A DNA stretch of 40,318 nt, taken from assembly GCA_017449785.1 (NCBI GenBank), contig JAFTFA010000122.1:1-40318 (forward strand), written 5' to 3'. Below, in pieces: positions 23,246 through 31,941 of the stretch; position 1 is the stretch's first letter, and every line of letters starts with the position of its first letter. A program made the position numbers and the translations under genes. The stretch comes from Muribaculaceae bacterium (GTDB taxonomy: Bacteria > Bacteroidota > Bacteroidia > Bacteroidales > Muribaculaceae). Under the pieces are notes generated by a model that worked only from the letters and a program-made list of their open reading frames with translations, was not told the DNA's origin and did not search any database.

Positions 23246-25066
23246 ATGCCATTCAATTATAAACGCCGCTCCACAGTCACCGTCAAGGTGGGCGGCATCC
23301 CCATGGGCAGCGACTGGCCCGTGCGTGTCCAGTCGATGACCAACACCGCTACCGACGATATCGAGGCCAGCGCAGCCCAGTGCCAGCGCATCGCCTTTGC
23401 CGGAGCCGACTATGTGCGTCTCACGGCCCAGGGCGTGAAACAGGCCCAGAGCATCGGCGACATCTCACAGTCCCTGCGCCAGCAGGGATGCAACATCCCG
23501 CTCATTGCCGACATCCACTTCAACCCCCAAGCGGCGCTTGCAGCCGCTGCCGTGTGCGAGGGCGTGCGCATCAATCCCGGCAACTTTGTCGATCCGGCAC
23601 GCACCTTCAAGCAACTAGAGTACACCGACGAGGAATATACCGCCGAACTGGGCCGCATCCGCGAGGCCCTGCTGCCCTTCATCGCCCTGTGCCGCCAGCA
23701 CGGCACGGCAGTGCGCCTGGGCGTCAACCACGGCTCGCTCAGCGACCGCATCATGAGCCGCTACGGCAACACGGCGGCTGGCATGGTCGAGAGCGTGATG
23801 GAGTTCCTGCGTGTGTTTGTACAAGAAGGTTTCCTGGATGTCGTCATCTCGATGAAGGCCTCTAACGTGGTCGTCATGGTCGAGGCCGTCAGGCGGCTCG
23901 TCGATGCGATGGACCGCGAGGACATGCATTTCCCGCTGCACCTCGGCGTGACCGAGGCGGGATTCGGCGAGGACGGGCGCGTCAAGAGCGCCGTGGGCAT
24001 CGGTGCCCTCATGGCCGAGGGCCTGGGCGACACCATCCGCGTCTCGCTCAGCGAGGAGCCCGAGCTAGAGATTCCCGTGGCCCGCAAGCTGGTGGACTAC
24101 ATCTCGCAGCGCGAGGGCCACGATGCCATCGAGGGCGAGTATTGCACGGGCTATGACCCCCTGTGCCCCGAGCGGCGGGCGACAGTGACGGTCGATGGGC
24201 GCATCGGCGGCAGCCAGCATCCTATTGTCATCGCCAGCTATCGTCCCGACGAGCTGGAGGGGAACAACCTCCAGCCAGACTTCTTCTATAGTGCCGACGG
24301 GCTCATCGACGGCATGCACCAGTTCCTGGTGCCCCTGGGGGCATGGCGCGGCGAGCGCAATGTGTTCCCGCTGCTCACCCTCGGCGAGTGGGAACGCTGT
24401 CCCGAGACGCGGCTGCGCTTCCTGCAAGTGCCTGCCACGACGTCGGCCCAGCGCCTGGAATTCCTGCGCGGCCGCACCGACACCGTGCTGGTCATCACCC
24501 CGGTGGGCAAGAACATCCCGGCCGGGCAGCAGGCATTGACCCACGCCCTCGATGCCGCTGGCATCAATTGTCCTGTCATCGTGCGCAATACCTACGGCGA
24601 CAGCTCCAACGAGTGGCTGCAAGTCAAGGCGGGAGCCGACCTGGGTGCCGTCCTGCTCAACGGCCGCGCCGACGGCATCTGGCTCGAAGCGCCCAACATC
24701 CACAGTGCCGGCGACGTCCTGCGCTACGCCTTCGGCATCCTGCAAGCGGCACGCCTGCGCATCAGCAAGACCGAGTTCATCTCCTGTCCTGGTTGCGGCA
24801 GGACGATGTTTGACCTGCAATCCACCGTGCAGCGCGTCCAGCAGGCTACCGCCCACCTGACCCACCTCAAAATCGGAGTCATGGGATGCATCGTCAACGG
24901 TCCAGGCGAGATGGCCGATGCCGACTACGGCTACGTCGGCGCTGCCGCCGGACGCATCAGTCTCTACAAGGGCAAGCAGTGCATCGAGATGAACATCCCC
25001 GAGGCCGACGCCATCGACCGCCTGGTCGCCCTCATCAAGCAGAACGGCGACTGGCGCGACCCCTGA
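23246..25066 (+). CDS. ispG: 4-hydroxy-3-methylbut-2-enyl-diphosphate synthase (long form)
   Basis: A 606-aa IspG (GcpE), the [4Fe-4S] enzyme of the penultimate MEP-pathway step that converts methylerythritol cyclodiphosphate to HMBPP. The N-terminal TIM-barrel half shows VKVGGIPMGSDWPVRVQSMTN, PLIADIHFNP, VRINPGNFVD and VRLGVNHGSL. The C-terminal Fe-S half has SCPGCGRTMFDL and IGVMGCIVNGPGEMADADYG with the three cluster cysteines. An extra domain of about 200 residues between the halves (about 295-490) makes it the long form known from Bacteroidetes, Chlamydiae and plants. I chose ATG 23246 (MPFNYKRRSTV): the longer open frame from 23060 overlaps the upstream membrane-protein gene and its added 62 residues resemble nothing. 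Confidence 0.96.
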   Translation: MPFNYKRRSTVTVKVGGIPMGSDWPVRVQSMTNTATDDIEASAAQCQRIAFAGADYVRLTAQGVKQAQSIGDISQSLRQQGCNIPLIADIHFNPQAALAAAAVCEGVRINPGNFVDPARTFKQLEYTDEEYTAELGRIREALLPFIALCRQHGTAVRLGVNHGSLSDRIMSRYGNTAAGMVESVMEFLRVFVQEGFLDVVISMKASNVVVMVEAVRRLVDAMDREDMHFPLHLGVTEAGFGEDGRVKSAVGIGALMAEGLGDTIRVSLSEEPELEIPVARKLVDYISQREGHDAIEGEYCTGYDPLCPERRATVTVDGRIGGSQHPIVIASYRPDELEGNNLQPDFFYSADGLIDGMHQFLVPLGAWRGERNVFPLLTLGEWERCPETRLRFLQVPATTSAQRLEFLRGRTDTVLVITPVGKNIPAGQQALTHALDAAGINCPVIVRNTYGDSSNEWLQVKAGADLGAVLLNGRADGIWLEAPNIHSAGDVLRYAFGILQAARLRISKTEFISCPGCGRTMFDLQSTVQRVQQATAHLTHLKIGVMGCIVNGPGEMADADYGYVGAAAGRISLYKGKQCIEMNIPEADAIDRLVALIKQNGDWRDP

Positions 25067-25132
25067 TTTTGTGCTGGAAAAGATACTAAAGAACATCAAT
25101 CGGACATTTTCCTAACCACCAAGATATTCCAG

Positions 25133-26125
25133 ATGAAACAGATACATCACCTCCTGCTGCCGCTCCTGCTCATCGCCACACTCGCCTCGTGCAGCAACGA
25201 CAGCTTCAAGATCCAGGGCGACATCGCCAACCTCGATGATTTTACCGTCAAAGTGGTTTTCAGCGGTGATTCGGGCGCTGTCAGCGAGCTTGCCAAGGTT
25301 GACAAGAAGGGACACTTCTCCTTTGAGGGACAGTCGGCCCAGCCTGTCATCGTCACGGTGCTCAACCACCTCTACGAGCCGCTGGCCACCATGGTGGCTG
25401 TCAATGGTGACCATCTCAAGATCAAGGGTGATGCCTCCCAGTCGATGTCCATCAAGGTTAAGGGCAGCCGCTTGAACGAGGAGTGGCAACTCTTCCGCGA
25501 CGAGCACGCCGCCTTATACACCGACCCGAACCCCTCCCGCCTGGATGCCGAGATCGAGAAATATGTGCGCGAGCACCCCGCCGATATGCTCTCCACCGTC
25601 TTGCTCATGGTCGATTACAGCGACTACAGCGACCGCGCCAAGGTGGATCAACTGCTCAGCGGCATCGACGGCAAGGCCCGTCCCGAATCGCTGACGGCGG
25701 CCTACCCCGGCACCCCCATGCAACACAAGAAGGGGCTCTTGCCACGGCTGATGACCTTGACCCTAATCAAGCATGGCGGTGACTTCGAGACCATCAAGCT
25801 CACCGACCGCATGACCCTCATCAACCTGTGGGCCAATCCGCAGAAAGACCGCAATGCGTTGATCGACAAGATGCAGAATCTATCGCATAACATCCGCGTC
25901 ATCGACGTCCTCGCCGAGAGTGACACCCTGCGATGGCACCAGACCATTGCTGGCGACCCTGCTGGCTGGCAGCACTACTGGGCTCCCGGTGGCCCCATCG
26001 AGCAAGGCATCCAGCTCATCGGCATCACCTCCATGCCCTGGTTTGCCGTCATCGACTCCACCGGCATGGCCATCTACTCCGGCCCCGACCTCACCGCCGC
26101 CATCCACGCCACTCAACCCAGATGA
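25133..26125 (+). CDS. DUF4369-type lipoprotein with thioredoxin-like fold lacking the CxxC
   Basis: A 330-aa lipoprotein (signal peptide ending LASC, lipidated Cys20). Residues about 25-115 form a DUF4369-like beta domain (FKIQGDIANLDDFTVKV, GHFSFEGQSAQPVIVTV), followed by a helical linker (EEWQLFRDEHAALY...IEKYVREHPADMLSTVLLM) and a C-terminal thioredoxin-like part: LTDRMTLINLWANPQKDRNALIDKM, with the cis-Pro segment ITSMPWFAVIDSTG. The position of the redox CxxC is occupied by ANPQ, so there is no disulfide chemistry. Intact relatives (TlpA/ResA-like) act as periplasmic thiol-disulfide proteins; this one is more likely structural or substrate-binding. The gap to ispG is 66 bp. Confidence 0.8.
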   Translation: MKQIHHLLLPLLLIATLASCSNDSFKIQGDIANLDDFTVKVVFSGDSGAVSELAKVDKKGHFSFEGQSAQPVIVTVLNHLYEPLATMVAVNGDHLKIKGDASQSMSIKVKGSRLNEEWQLFRDEHAALYTDPNPSRLDAEIEKYVREHPADMLSTVLLMVDYSDYSDRAKVDQLLSGIDGKARPESLTAAYPGTPMQHKKGLLPRLMTLTLIKHGGDFETIKLTDRMTLINLWANPQKDRNALIDKMQNLSHNIRVIDVLAESDTLRWHQTIAGDPAGWQHYWAPGGPIEQGIQLIGITSMPWFAVIDSTGMAIYSGPDLTAAIHATQPR

Positions 26126-26180
26126 TCTCGGAGATCTCCGAAACCTCCGAGCTCTCCGAGCACTCCGAGTTCTCCGAGAT
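26125..26180. repeat. 9-bp tandem repeats (CTCCGAG core) forming a hairpin
   Basis: About five units with a 9-bp period and core CTCCGAG run from about 26133 to 26180. The outer ends ATCTCGGAGA (26125-26134) and TCTCCGAGAT (26171-26180) are perfect 10-bp inverted arms. The element sits exactly between convergent genes, starting within the DUF4369 stop codon, and may act as terminator for both. Confidence 0.7.
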
Positions 26181-26215
26181 CTCAGTTCTTCAGGAAATAG
26201 TTGTCGAGTCTGTTT

Positions 26216-27136
26216 TTAGATCTTGGCGTTGCGGCGCAGGGTCTTGAACCGGAGCCGGGAAATGGCACTGTGGGCAAAGGTACGCTTGAACTCTCCCGAT
26301 GTCATCGCCTCGATGCGGTCGCGGGAGAGGTTTTTTACCGCCTCGGTGAGAGCAAAATCCTCAATCTGCGTCGCAGCGGCGTGGGCATTGTGGGGACAGG
26401 CCAGCTGGCACTCGTCACAGCCCACCACCCTGTCGCCCATCACGTCACGGGCCCATTCGGGCAGTTCCTCGTCATGGTTCTCGATGAGCAGGCAGGAGAG
26501 GCAGCGGCGGCAGTCGGCAGCGCCCTCGTCACCCAGGGCACCCGTCGGGCACGCCGCGACACACTTGCCGCAGTCGCCGCAGGAGAGCGTGCAGGGCTCG
26601 TCGGGCGGCAACTGAGCCGTGGTGACGATTTCGCCCAAGAAATAGTAGGAACCCTTGCCCGGCAGGATGAGGCAGTTGTTACGGCCGATGAAGCCGAGGC
26701 CGGCCCGCTGCGCCCAATACCGCTCACGGATGGGGGCCGAATCGACACACGGCCGTGTCGTGCAATGGGTGATTTCCTCGATGAAATGGGCCAATCGGGT
26801 CATTTTTTCCCTCAACACCTCATGGTAATCGCGCCCGTAGGCATAATAGGCGACCCGCAGCGCTCCGGGCGGCTGGCAGGTGACCGGATAATAGTTCATG
26901 GCCAGCGAAATGACCGTTCGGGCTCCCTCCAGCAGCAGGGCGGGGTCACGGCGCAGGTCGCGGTGCCCTGCAGCCCACTGCATGCAGCCGTTGCGACCCT
27001 GGTCGATCCACCGGTCATAACGCGCGACCGCCTCGTCATCGACGGCAACAGCGGCAGCAAAGCCACAAGCGTCAAATCCCATGCTCATGGCCTGGGACTT
27101 GATCAGTGATGCTATGTTACATCTCGGGAATGGCAT
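26216..27136 (-). CDS. queG: Epoxyqueuosine reductase
   Basis: A 306-aa QueG, the cobalamin-dependent iron-sulfur enzyme that reduces epoxyqueuosine to queuosine in the wobble position of tRNAs with GUN anticodons. Seen: FDACGFA near the N-terminus, SLAMNYYPV, the substrate segment CVDSAPIRERYWAQRAGLGFIGRNNCLI, and two ferredoxin-type cysteine clusters, CGDCGKCVAACPTGAL and CDECQLACPHN, with CRRCLSCL between them. It is the short form without a C-terminal HEAT domain. The start at 27136 (MPFPRCNIASL) overlaps the upstream deacetylase stop by 20 bp; a longer frame to 27187 adds 17 residues inside that gene and is unlikely. It is the last gene of the operon. Confidence 0.94.
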   Translation of the reverse strand: MPFPRCNIASLIKSQAMSMGFDACGFAAAVAVDDEAVARYDRWIDQGRNGCMQWAAGHRDLRRDPALLLEGARTVISLAMNYYPVTCQPPGALRVAYYAYGRDYHEVLREKMTRLAHFIEEITHCTTRPCVDSAPIRERYWAQRAGLGFIGRNNCLILPGKGSYYFLGEIVTTAQLPPDEPCTLSCGDCGKCVAACPTGALGDEGAADCRRCLSCLLIENHDEELPEWARDVMGDRVVGCDECQLACPHNAHAAATQIEDFALTEAVKNLSRDRIEAMTSGEFKRTFAHSAISRLRFKTLRRNAKI

Positions 27137-27734
27137 CAAATCGGTAACCCTTGCTCTGGAGCCACTCAATGGCACGCGGCAGGGCATATTTCATGTTCTT
27201 CTCGGCCTTGAGCGAGTCGTGGAAGACGATGATCGACCCGTTGCGGGCATACCGCTTGACGTTGTCCAGCACCTGCTCGCCCGTGAGCTTGCGGCTGTAA
27301 TCGCGCGTCACCAGGTCATACATGATGATGGCAAACCGCGAACGCAACACCCGGGACTGACCCCAGCGCAGCAGGCCGTGCGGCGGTCTGAAGAGGGTGC
27401 TGCCGATGAGCTCGTTGGCGCGGAAGACGTTGTGCAGGTAGTGCTTGGTGCCCACGTGAGCGCCTTGCAGGTGGCTCATCGTGTGGTTTCCCACCGAGTG
27501 GCCGCGACGCCTCACCTCCTCGAGCAGTTCGGGATGACGTTCCACGTTCTCGCCCACCATGAAGAAGGTGGCCTTGACCCCATAGCGGTCGAGCGTGTCG
27601 AGCACCCACGGCGTCACCTCGGGAATCGGCCCGTCATCAAAGGTCAAATAGACCGTGTGGTCGCGCTTGTGGATGCGCCACACGGTCTCAGGGAATAACA
27701 TTCTGTACAGCAGCGGCGGACGTTCAACTAACAC
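27117..27734 (-). CDS. Polysaccharide deacetylase family protein
   Basis: A 205-aa NodB-homology (CE4-type) deacetylase. The three core motifs are present: TFDDGP (31-36), GNHTMSH (82-88, metal-binding His-x3-His) and FRPPHG (115-120), plus a late IIVFHDSLKAEKNM segment that supplies the last His. There is no signal peptide, so it may act at the cytoplasmic face or be anchored by its hydrophobic N-terminus. Substrate (peptidoglycan, surface glycan or lipid-linked sugar) cannot be chosen. The start is GTG at 27734 with GAGGTGA before it, 34 bp after the GT117 gene on the same strand, so a link to glycan modification is plausible. Confidence 0.92.
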   Translation of the reverse strand: MLVERPPLLYRMLFPETVWRIHKRDHTVYLTFDDGPIPEVTPWVLDTLDRYGVKATFFMVGENVERHPELLEEVRRRGHSVGNHTMSHLQGAHVGTKHYLHNVFRANELIGSTLFRPPHGLLRWGQSRVLRSRFAIIMYDLVTRDYSRKLTGEQVLDNVKRYARNGSIIVFHDSLKAEKNMKYALPRAIEWLQSKGYRFDAIPEM

Positions 27735-27768
27735 GATACTGTCACCTCACTTGTGTCTAGATTGAACA

Positions 27769-30700
27769 TCACTCGCTCAGGATATCCTCCAGTTCGGCCG
27801 AACTTTCGCCCTCAGCTTGCTGCTGGGCTGCTTGCTGTTGCTGCAACATGGCCTCGTCATAGGAGCGCTGCATGGCCTGAATGCGCTGCACATTCACGCC
27901 CCTTGCGGCAAGTTCATCCATCAGCTTCTTGTAGGGCGCCTCGCCGCACTGCAGGTAGTAGTCATGCAGCAGGAAGACCATGTACTGCGTGTCGATGAAC
28001 TTGTCGGTCGTGTTCAGGCGATCATACATGCTGGGGCTCAACGACTGGTAGAAGCGGATATAGTCGCCATAGCGCAGGGTCTCCTCGCGCAGCAGGTCGT
28101 TGCCCTTCTTGATGCACGCGTCATTGTTGCTGGCCTTGCCCAGCTCGTAGTAGATGCGTGCCACCTGATCACCCATCTGCACGGTGAACGGGCTGGTAGC
28201 AATCGGCAATTTCTCCATCATCAGGTCGAGGATGTGGATAGCCTTCTTGTAGCGGTCGGCCACATAGGCCTCCTGGGTCATGCCGGCAGGAATGGCCAAT
28301 TGGCCGTTCTTGGCCTTGGTGCCCTCGTTCATCAGGGCCGTCGACAGGTCAAGCATCGCGCTGCGCATCGTGGTCACCATGCGGCTGATGGTCTCGTCCA
28401 GATAGAGCGAGCCCGGCTTGGCGGTATCCAGACCGCCCCACAGGAACTTGTTCACCACATTGTCATACATCACGTCGGTCGAGACACCCATGTGCTCGAC
28501 GAGCGGGGTCACCTGATAGGCAAGACCGGTCAAGCGCAGGTAGTTGTCCATACCCAGATAGTAGCTGCTGGGCACCGTCATGGCGAAGTAGCAGGGACGG
28601 TTCCACCCCTGGGCAATGCTGTTGACGATCATGTCCAGCGACATCACCTGGCTGGCGGTCATGCCCGAGCCCATGCGCTGCAGGTCAACATTGATCGACT
28701 CCTGGATCAAGTCGCGCTGCTCCTCGCGGACGACGCCGGCCTTGATGGCCTGATCGGCATTGACGGGGATATAGATGCGCGGATAGCGGATCTCGGTGAT
28801 GCCATAGGGATTGTTCTTGCTCTCGGGACCGTAGAGCGACGCCAGCGACTTGGAGGCCTCCATGGGAGTCATGTCGGGCTGGATGAAGTAGCAGAACTGG
28901 CGGTCGTCATAGGCAAAGGTCTCCTTGGTGGCCTGCATGGGCAGCGGGGCCGACTCATAGGCGGCACGCTGCATCTGGCTGATGTACCAGTCGGTCGACA
29001 GGTAGCTCAGGTTGACGGCACGCACGTCGGTGCGGTAACCCTCAACTTCCTGCAGGTACCACAGCGGGAAGGTGTCATTGTCACCGTTGCAGAAGATGAT
29101 GCCGTTGGGGGCAACGCTCGACAGGTAGTTGCGGCCAAAGTCGCGGGCGGCCGTCCTGCCGCTGCGGTCATGGTCGTCCCACGTCTGGCTGACCATCTGA
29201 ATGGGCACGAGAAGGCCCACGATGGCGGCACACGCGGCCACTGCCGTGGCAACACCGCCACGATTGCCGTCGTTCACGGCAGCAGCGGCGGCTTCGCCCT
29301 TGGCCTGCTTCTTGTTGCGCTTGAGGGCCCACATCACGAGGCTCCACAGCCCGGCAACACCCATGCCGATCCAGATACTGTAGGCATAGAACGAGCCGGC
29401 ATAAGCATAGTCACGCTCACGGGGCTGGCTCGGCGTCTGGTTCAGGTAGAGCACGATGGCGATACCCGTCATGAAGAACAGGAAGAATACCACCCAGAAC
29501 TGCTCGATGCCGCGACGGCCGCGGTAGGCCTGCCACAACAGGCCGATGAGACCCATCAGCAGCGGCAGCAGGTAGAACACGTTGTGGCCCTTGTTGCCCT
29601 TGCCCAGGTCGTCAGGCAGCAGGCTCTGGTCGCCCAGGCGGGGATTGTCGATGAACGAGATGCCCGAAACCCAGTTGCCGCGGGTGATCTCGCCCATGCC
29701 CTGCAGGTCGTTCTGGCGACCGGCAAAGTTCCACATGAAGTAGCGCCAGTACATGTAATTCAACTGGTAGTCGACAAAGAAGCGCAGGTTCTCCATCATC
29801 GTCGGCTTGAGCTTGGTCTCGGCACCGGCAGGATTGCCGTTGGCATCGAGGCGGGTCGTGGCCTGCACCTGGGTGCCCTGCATTCCCAGCCAGTCGACAT
29901 ACTCCTTGGCGTGCTTCTCGTCGTGGATGCGCGGGAAGAGCATGTTCTGCTCGGGGCTGTATTGATAGATCTTCTTTTTACCCAGTTCCTTGTAGTGGTC
30001 GGGCTGGTCGGGGCTGGTCTTCACCTCGGGGGCATACTGCATGGGGCCGTCCTTGGTGGCGGGCTGCATCGTGCCGTTGGGGCCGTCCTCATACATGATC
30101 TCGCTGTAGAGCGTGCGGCCATACAGCAGCGGGGTCTCGCCATACTGCTCACGGCTCAGGTACTTGGCCAGGGCAAAGGTGTTGTTGGGCGAGTTCTCGT
30201 CCAGCGGCGTGTTCTGCGAGCTGCGGATCAGGATCAGCGCATAGCAGCTGAAGCCGATGAAGATCACCAGGATGCACGACATGATGTTGGTGAACACGCG
30301 CACGGGCACCTTCTTGCAGAACTTGAACAGATAGACACACAGCGCGATGAACAGCGCCACGGGAATCAACATGCTATCGCCGATGAACAACATGCCGGAC
30401 AGCAGGATCGCAATGGCAAAGGACACCTTGATGCGAATGTCACTCTTGTTGCTGTAGAGCTCCCACAGCGCCCAGGCCAGCACGGCCAGCAGCACGATGG
30501 CATAGACCAGCACGCCCGAGTTGAACGACATGCCCAGCGTGTTGACAAAGAACAGGTCAAACTTCTGTCCCCACTCCACAAAGCCCGGTTCCAGGCCGTA
30601 GAGGATCAGTCCCACGATCACAAACGACACCAGCAGCGTCAAGCACGAACCCTTCAACGTCGAGTCCTTGCCATGGGCACGGCACTGGCGGTAGTAGAAA

Positions 30701-31320
30701 ATCAGCGCGATGGCGGGGATGCACAGCAGGTTGAGCAGGTGCACACCCAGCGACACGCCCAGCACATAGGCTATCAACACGATCCAGCGGTCGCTGCCAG
30801 GCTCGTCGGCACGGTTCTCCCACTTGAGGATCAGCCAGAATACCAGCGCAGTACAGAACGACGAGAAGGCATACACCTCGGCCTCGACAGCACTGTACCA
30901 GAAGGTATCGCTCCACGTGTAGGCCAGCGCACCACAGATGCCGCTACCCATCACCACCAGGTACTGGGACAGCGTCATCTTGTCCTCCTCACCGTCCTTG
31001 ACGACGAGTTTCTTCACCAGGTGGGTGATGGACCAGAAGAGCAGTAATATCGTCAGCGCACTGAAGATCGCCGACATCGCGTTCACACACTTGGCAACAG
31101 CCATCACGTCGCCACCGGCAAACTTGCTGGCAAAGTTGGCGGCAAGGATAAAGATCGGGTTGCCGGGCGGGTGGCCGATTTCTGTCTTGTAACCTTGGGC
31201 GATAAATTCCGGGCAGTCCCAGAAGCTGGCCGTCGGCTCGATGGTCAGCAGGTAGGTCGCCGCTGCCACAATAAAGATGAGCCATCCCAGCGTGTTGTTG
31301 ATGAGCTTGTACTTCTTCAT
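27769..31320 (-). CDS. GT117 / DUF2723 family membrane glycosyltransferase-like protein
   Basis: An 1183-aa integral membrane protein of the DUF2723 family, classified as glycosyltransferase family 117. The N-terminal domain (about 1-200) has the conserved luminal loop TIEPTASFWDCPEFI followed by GHPPGNPIFIL, typical of GT-C enzymes that use lipid-linked sugars. At least eleven hydrophobic segments are visible, then a soluble part from about residue 700 (DWYISQMQRAAYES, NPYGITEIRYPRIYIPV) and a C-terminal helical region ending in a Gln-rich, acidic tail (LQQQQAAQQQAEGESSAEL). The sugar donor and acceptor are unknown. It leads the operon with the deacetylase and queG; a -7 box lies at 31383-31390. 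The 1076-codon antisense frame is a shadow. Confidence 0.93.
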   Translation of the reverse strand: MKKYKLINNTLGWLIFIVAAATYLLTIEPTASFWDCPEFIAQGYKTEIGHPPGNPIFILAANFASKFAGGDVMAVAKCVNAMSAIFSALTILLLFWSITHLVKKLVVKDGEEDKMTLSQYLVVMGSGICGALAYTWSDTFWYSAVEAEVYAFSSFCTALVFWLILKWENRADEPGSDRWIVLIAYVLGVSLGVHLLNLLCIPAIALIFYYRQCRAHGKDSTLKGSCLTLLVSFVIVGLILYGLEPGFVEWGQKFDLFFVNTLGMSFNSGVLVYAIVLLAVLAWALWELYSNKSDIRIKVSFAIAILLSGMLFIGDSMLIPVALFIALCVYLFKFCKKVPVRVFTNIMSCILVIFIGFSCYALILIRSSQNTPLDENSPNNTFALAKYLSREQYGETPLLYGRTLYSEIMYEDGPNGTMQPATKDGPMQYAPEVKTSPDQPDHYKELGKKKIYQYSPEQNMLFPRIHDEKHAKEYVDWLGMQGTQVQATTRLDANGNPAGAETKLKPTMMENLRFFVDYQLNYMYWRYFMWNFAGRQNDLQGMGEITRGNWVSGISFIDNPRLGDQSLLPDDLGKGNKGHNVFYLLPLLMGLIGLLWQAYRGRRGIEQFWVVFFLFFMTGIAIVLYLNQTPSQPRERDYAYAGSFYAYSIWIGMGVAGLWSLVMWALKRNKKQAKGEAAAAAVNDGNRGGVATAVAACAAIVGLLVPIQMVSQTWDDHDRSGRTAARDFGRNYLSSVAPNGIIFCNGDNDTFPLWYLQEVEGYRTDVRAVNLSYLSTDWYISQMQRAAYESAPLPMQATKETFAYDDRQFCYFIQPDMTPMEASKSLASLYGPESKNNPYGITEIRYPRIYIPVNADQAIKAGVVREEQRDLIQESINVDLQRMGSGMTASQVMSLDMIVNSIAQGWNRPCYFAMTVPSSYYLGMDNYLRLTGLAYQVTPLVEHMGVSTDVMYDNVVNKFLWGGLDTAKPGSLYLDETISRMVTTMRSAMLDLSTALMNEGTKAKNGQLAIPAGMTQEAYVADRYKKAIHILDLMMEKLPIATSPFTVQMGDQVARIYYELGKASNNDACIKKGNDLLREETLRYGDYIRFYQSLSPSMYDRLNTTDKFIDTQYMVFLLHDYYLQCGEAPYKKLMDELAARGVNVQRIQAMQRSYDEAMLQQQQAAQQQAEGESSAELEDILSE

Positions 31321-31382
31321 CGTTAGTTCTGAAAAAATTTAATTGTATTTCGTTCTTCTTATATTCACTGCGTACTAAACGG

Positions 31383-31390
31383 CAAAATTA
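31383..31390 (-). promoter_or_regulatory. -7 promoter box for the GT117 operon
   Basis: TAATTTTG on the minus strand, 62 bp before the start codon; no clear -33 was found. Confidence 0.4.
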
Positions 31391-31635
31391 CTCATAATCT
31401 TTTAAAACTCCCCCCATAATTCCCCGAAATTGACCAAATTTAACCACAATTTAGCTTCATTGCCACTTTTCACACGGGAGGACCTCAGCTGAACAATACT
31501 TTACTTGAGGGGAGGTGTTGGCTGTCTGCAACTTATTATCGTCCAACTCGAGCATAAGTCATTCGCTTGTTTTTGATTGGCCTTGCAGCCGGGAAATCAA
31601 AATAGTTTTTTTTGAATCCTTCTTGCTTTTTATGC

Positions 31636-31667
31636 TTGACAGGCGACGACCTGGGTATCTACCTTTG
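31636..31667 (+). promoter_or_regulatory. Orphan promoter in the 620-bp intergenic region
   Basis: TTG (31636-31638), a 21-bp spacer and TACCTTTG (31660-31667) fit the consensus as well as the rpoN promoter. The nearest plausible gene starts 275 bp further on and has its own promoter, and only a four-codon frame (ATGTGGAGATAA) follows directly. It may drive a small RNA or a long leader. The rest of 31321-31941 shows no convincing coding frame. Confidence 0.5.
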
Positions 31668-31845
31668 TGACATGTGGAGATAAATCGCGTTTTAACACCT
31701 CATTAACGTTTCCGCCCCAACTTTTTGATATTCCCACGACCTGCAAGGCATTAGCAATCAAACAACTACAAAAACGGCGTTCAACAGTTGCCAGTGCTTT
31801 TTGCCATAACTAGAGTGGACACTCGTGACTAATTGGAGGGCTGAT

Positions 31846-31877
31846 TTTGGTTATTTGGGAAAATGTTTTTAACTTTG
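31846..31877 (+). promoter_or_regulatory. Promoter for the beta-flower gene
   Basis: TTTG (31846-31849), a 20-bp spacer and TAACTTTG (31870-31877). The gene also has an unusually strong ribosome-binding site for this phylum, AGGAGGAGA, 6 bp before its ATG. Confidence 0.75.
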
Positions 31878-31941
31878 TGGCTTATTGAGAGTCTAATGGT
31901 TACATTTTGAGAGAAAGATTATTTTTTAGGAGGAGACGATT

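Noticed and set aside
27817..31047. Open frame of 1076 codons antisense to the GT117 gene
   Set aside because: It mirrors the codon-biased GT117 gene, is rich in His, Val, Gln and Leu as expected of a shadow frame, has no domain or start signals, and the opposite strand has clear family motifs throughout.
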